Shown: piece by piece, positions 60,509 to 64,000 of the stretch
Layout of the letters: every line of letters begins with the position of its first letter
Numbering within the stretch: the first letter of the stretch is position 1
Assembly (NCBI GenBank): GCA_907163375.1
Contig: CAJQUW010001810.1
Span: 310,001 to 374,000 of the forward strand
Source of the DNA: Prostheceraeus crozeri
Lineage: Eukaryota > Platyhelminthes > Polycladida > Euryleptidae
Length of the DNA stretch: 64,000 nucleotides
Direction of reading: 5' to 3'
The notes under the pieces: model-generated
Told to the model about the DNA's origin: nothing
Database searches by the model: none
What the model saw: the letters and a program-made list of their open reading frames with translations, nothing else
Made by a program: the position numbers and the translations under genes

Positions 60509-61017
60509 AGGGAGAAGTTTGTAAAGCGTTTGAATTTTTGAATCCGTCGAATCAGATTATTCACCATCTTCCATAAAAGCCGGTGCCACATCCCTTTTGA
60601 AGCTATTTCCGTCAGTTCTTTAGATCCAGAGACTGATTTGGGGCAATTCGCTCATGAATTTAATGTGGAGCTGAAAAAGTTGTCGTCAATGCGATCACTG
60701 CATGCATGAGTTGCTGAAGGAATCACATTGTTGTCTTCGATGCTTGGAGCTGCTGCAGCGATTTCACTGTTTCTAACATTACCAGTAACAGCTGCTAGTG
60801 CAGAACATTCCTTCTTAAAATTGAAGATAATTATGAACTACTCACGCCCATCGGTGTCTCAAAGTCGATTAGATGGCTTGCCCCTGCTAGCCATCGAGAA
60901 CAAGGAGACTCAAAGCACTGCTTGGGATGTTGTCATTAACATGTTTGCGTCCAAAAATGCCTCTCGGAGTGACAGATTTAATTTATGTAGTTTATCGTAC
61001 TCCTTGAACATGGTCTG
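60509..61017 (+). pseudogene. hAT-type transposase, right part
   Basis: Continues the gene broken at 44,098. EKFVKRLNF follows the element end; later LGQFAHEFNVELKKL and, after stops, the dimerisation region ISLFLTLPVTAASAEHSFLK, SVSQSRLDGLPLLAIENKET, the 'LPV..A.AERSFS.LK....R..M...RL..L..L.I' signature of hAT transposases. Several stops show that it was already decaying or decayed after insertion. Confidence 0.8.
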
Positions 61018-63433
61018 AGACTGGATTTTAAATATGTGATGTGACATCACATCTCAGTTAACATAACTCATCCGCTGATTCCTTACGCAATCGAAGTTTT
61101 CTGCAATGATGCAATTAAATTTTTGACATGTGAAAATGATTTACCTTTGACTGTTTCATCATGAGCAATTTCTATAACGGTACAAATATCGATTGGTATC
61201 ATTCTAACATTTCTTTAACATGGATTTCTCATAACTTTAGCTTATTGAATAATGTTTATACATGTATACTTGTAACTAATATTTATACACTGTACGCGCG
61301 CATAATGATAATAGTCAGTGCACCGATCGGCCTATTTTACAATGCAATGTGTGGGACCCCTTACAAAACTTGCCGTGGGTTCCGTCGATCAGCGTTACGC
61401 ACTGCTTGAGAGATGGAGTATTCTATTGTTGAATCAATATTGATTGGTAATGATACTTTGAGTTATTCAGACACTTAATATTATTATGGCAAACAGCACA
61501 AAAATACAATATTTTCATTGTGCAAAATATCACACTACATTCTCAACAATTTACAAATTCAACAGAAATGTGCCATTGCATTTTATTAACATTCACCTTA
61601 TATGAAGCTAACTTAAAGACCCCCAACCGAGAGTTCAATCAGAATGATTGTATAGTTTCACTGTTTGATGATATTTAGAGTTTTAAACAATTTCCATATG
61701 ATTTCGTATGAAGTCTATTATCGGCAGATCTATCAAAGGTTGTGAAATTCTGTAAGTTTATGAGAATCTTCATTACTAAATTCGTTATGATGTTCTTATC
61801 GGATGGAAAATGCACTACTACATATACATGTAGTTGGTCAAATTGTAGTCAGCATCTTGAAAAGGGTTGTGGTGGTGCCAACATTTCAACTTATAGCAGC
61901 AATACCTGTTAATTGATCTAGAAATAAAAACTGTTGATATTAATTTGACTCTGATCCTCAGAGACCTCAAGATTCGCATCACTCTCATTAATAAGATGTG
62001 CTCAAGAAGCTAAGAACTTGACACTTCTTAATTTCCATTAATCATGTTATGGTCTAATGATCTAGATTCTAGAATATCATTTTTCACTCATTCATCTCTT
62101 TTATAGATTAAAAATTGAAATAGATTTCGTCGAGGATGAACTGAAGAAATCGCAAAATGATTTCCAAACAAAAATAGTGTTCATCATTCTGTAACAAATA
62201 TCAAACATCGCAAGGCAGAAATATAAAAATGCTTTGGGAGGCCAAATATTCAGTCATAATTTTGTAATGTATAAATGCATGTCATGTATAAAATGCTGTA
62301 AATAATCAACATTTAGCGTAATATTTGAAAGATAATTGTCGAAATATCACACTAATAGGATAGATTAGACTAAAAACGTCAGGAAATTAAATAATATGCA
62401 CAATCAAAAATACAAATAGTGACAGATCACAGTAATAAGATATGGTTTGTAAATTTTCGACATTAGGTCAACAATAAGTCATCAGGTTGGAAAGACAACA
62501 TCTTTCGGCGCTTTTACACAACGATTTCATCAAATATCGGCTTAAGAACGGTATGTTGGTATATGAAGTAGCAAATATTACCTTGATAAACTCTGTCTCG
62601 AAATTCGACTTAGGAAACAAATCCTGTGTCTGGATTAATGACGAACATAATGCTACTCCAAATAGACTGAGCTGTTTGCGATTATACCAATATCATTGCA
62701 GCAACAAAAAATTATCATCTTTAATGTGTTGTGTTGAAATACGTATATTAAGATAGCGCATCTTTCTATACAATTTATTTTTAGGATTCCATACAGAATT
62801 TAAGTGTCAAATACTTTCAAAGGAAGATATTAAAAGGAAAATCTGCTTTACCCTATGACGAATAGTCAACGTTGTTTGTGTTGTGTGTAACAATATCAGA
62901 AAGCAGCACAGGCAATTCTGTGAAAACATAGAAACATTATGAAGTTTCACACTCAATCAAGTAAAAGGAATCGATAAAGGGGTTATCGAGCAAAAGGGAT
63001 GAGCGTGCATGCCAATGCTCATGGGCATAGACATTACTTCGAGGGAGTGTGACTGCTTGTATTAATGACTATTTTTCAATCATCATAATGGGCGCAAACT
63101 TGGATATCTAGGTCTAAGTTAGGCATGCTACATGCCAGTAATAAAAAATCTAAGATTTCAAATTTCTTGACTGATCCCTACAATTTCAATAAACCGTTTT
63201 ACAGATGCATGTACGTCAGTTCCATACTTTGTTAAGCATTGTTTGAAGGATGAGCAATAGATTTTCATGCACAAAAACAGTAGGCTACTTATCAAAAGTT
63301 TGTAGGGGATACAAGGGGATTTGCGCGATACACAACTCGCAAAACGTGGGCTGAAACTTTTATGATGAAGCAAAAATTGCTGTGATCGATTTGAAATGAC
63401 ATTCTACAATGCTATTTTCTTTGCTTTATTAGA
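61018..63433. other. Host-like non-coding DNA
   Basis: No supported gene. The ORFs at 61,161 and 62,487 have no recognisable motifs and ordinary AT-rich composition. Confidence 0.45.
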
Positions 63434-63583
63434 ATGCCTCGCAAATGCAGTGCTGCCAATTGTCGCAGAAATTATGAAACGGATGAAAAGAAAGTTGTTT
63501 TCGAATTTCCTCAGTGAAATAAAGAGAAGTTGAGGAAATGGCATGTGGTATTGTCAAATGTCACAATCGTCAGAGAATGGTAT
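63434..63583 (+). pseudogene. THAP zinc-finger domain fragment
   Basis: ATG 63,434 begins MPRKCSAANCRRNY, then KKVVFEFPQ, a TGA stop, and after it NKEKLRKWH and REW. The N-terminal MP-x-K-C...C, F-x-FP and later W are hallmarks of the C2CH THAP DNA-binding domain found in THAP proteins and P-element-type transposases. The stop and lack of continuation make it a remnant or a damaged exon. Confidence 0.65.
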
Positions 63584-64000
63584 CACCTGTAATATTGGAA
63601 TTCGTTCATCGCATTGGCCAGTTGACGGAAAATTTGAGTCATACCATAGAAAATGACTCCTTTTGAGCCAACATCGAATTTATCGAGCTTTTCAGTCAAT
63701 TGCAGACGTGCTACTTCATCTAGCATGACGTTTCGTGCCTTGTCGGAACATCAATCACATATACAGGTTGAAAAATTTTGAATGTATAATGGAAAGCTTT
63801 CAAGTGACTATGAATTATTGTTCGTTTTGAAGCTGAACAACGCAAGTCCAATGGCACTTGCGCTACATATGACAATAGTCTGTTTCTTTTGTCTTTCAAT
63901 GATACATAGGCCTATCGACAGGTAGACACGTCTATTCAGGTAAATACTGATTTCACTGTCACAGCGTGGAGATTAAGTGCTGAAGTCACAATTCCACATT
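63584..64000. other. Host-like non-coding DNA
   Basis: Nothing recognised to the end of the window. Confidence 0.4.

Overview
The window looks like nuclear DNA of a metazoan, most likely an aquatic invertebrate. It has spliceosomal-type introns, CCAAT/TATA promoters, microsatellites, hAT, Tc1/mariner-like and THAP remnants, and two different Polinton/Maverick (adintovirus-like) DNA elements. I cannot name the species. There is no bacterial operon structure, rRNA or CRISPR array.

Element A (1 to about 17 kb; left end outside the window, right end not pinned) has every recognisable ORF intact. From left to right it carries the tail of the packaging ATPase, a conserved Polinton protein, a Cys-rich ORF, a chromodomain integrase, a basic core protein, a major capsid protein and an adenain-like protease. 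A minus-strand block follows, with a full-length TATA-binding-protein-like gene and two paralogous small proteins that may be PC4-like. Next come two paralogous structural proteins, and then a protein-primed DNA polymerase B gene that appears to have two micro-introns at its 5' end. Right of the polymerase is an accessory region (13.0 to 17.6 kb) of small unknown genes with TATA boxes, a 141-bp repeat placed upstream of those genes, a 205-bp tandem repeat and a coiled-coil protein.

17.6 to 44 kb is mostly host-like non-coding DNA. It holds about eight ~297-bp tandem units with long G runs, a few G-run cassettes, a short gene or first exon with CCAAT and TATA boxes at 24.1 kb, a MITE-like element (29.7-30.9 kb), a ~4-kb element with very long inverted repeats around a broken IS630/Tc1/mariner-type transposase and a RING-finger ORF (31.2-35.2 kb), and several perfect palindromes.

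Element B (44,099-60,508) is a complete, AT-rich, decaying Polinton with ~0.6-kb terminal inverted repeats beginning AG and an almost perfect 6-bp target duplication. It sits inside a hAT transposase (pseudo)gene. Gene order: membrane protein, conserved protein, minor capsid, ATPase (+); polymerase B and an unknown gene (-); fibre-like protein, two pVI-like proteins, major capsid, PLA2-integrase fusion (+); protease (-). Most genes carry one or two in-frame stops or frameshifts.

The two most unusual signals are these. First, element A encodes its own TBP-like factor beside putative PC4-like proteins, while its genes use TATA boxes. Second, element B carries a family of tiny GC-rich double-hairpin repeats scattered between and inside genes. 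Inside genes they are read in frame, they supply stop codons, and one copy lies at the PLA2/integrase fusion joint. Stem pairs vary together while loops stay at three bases.
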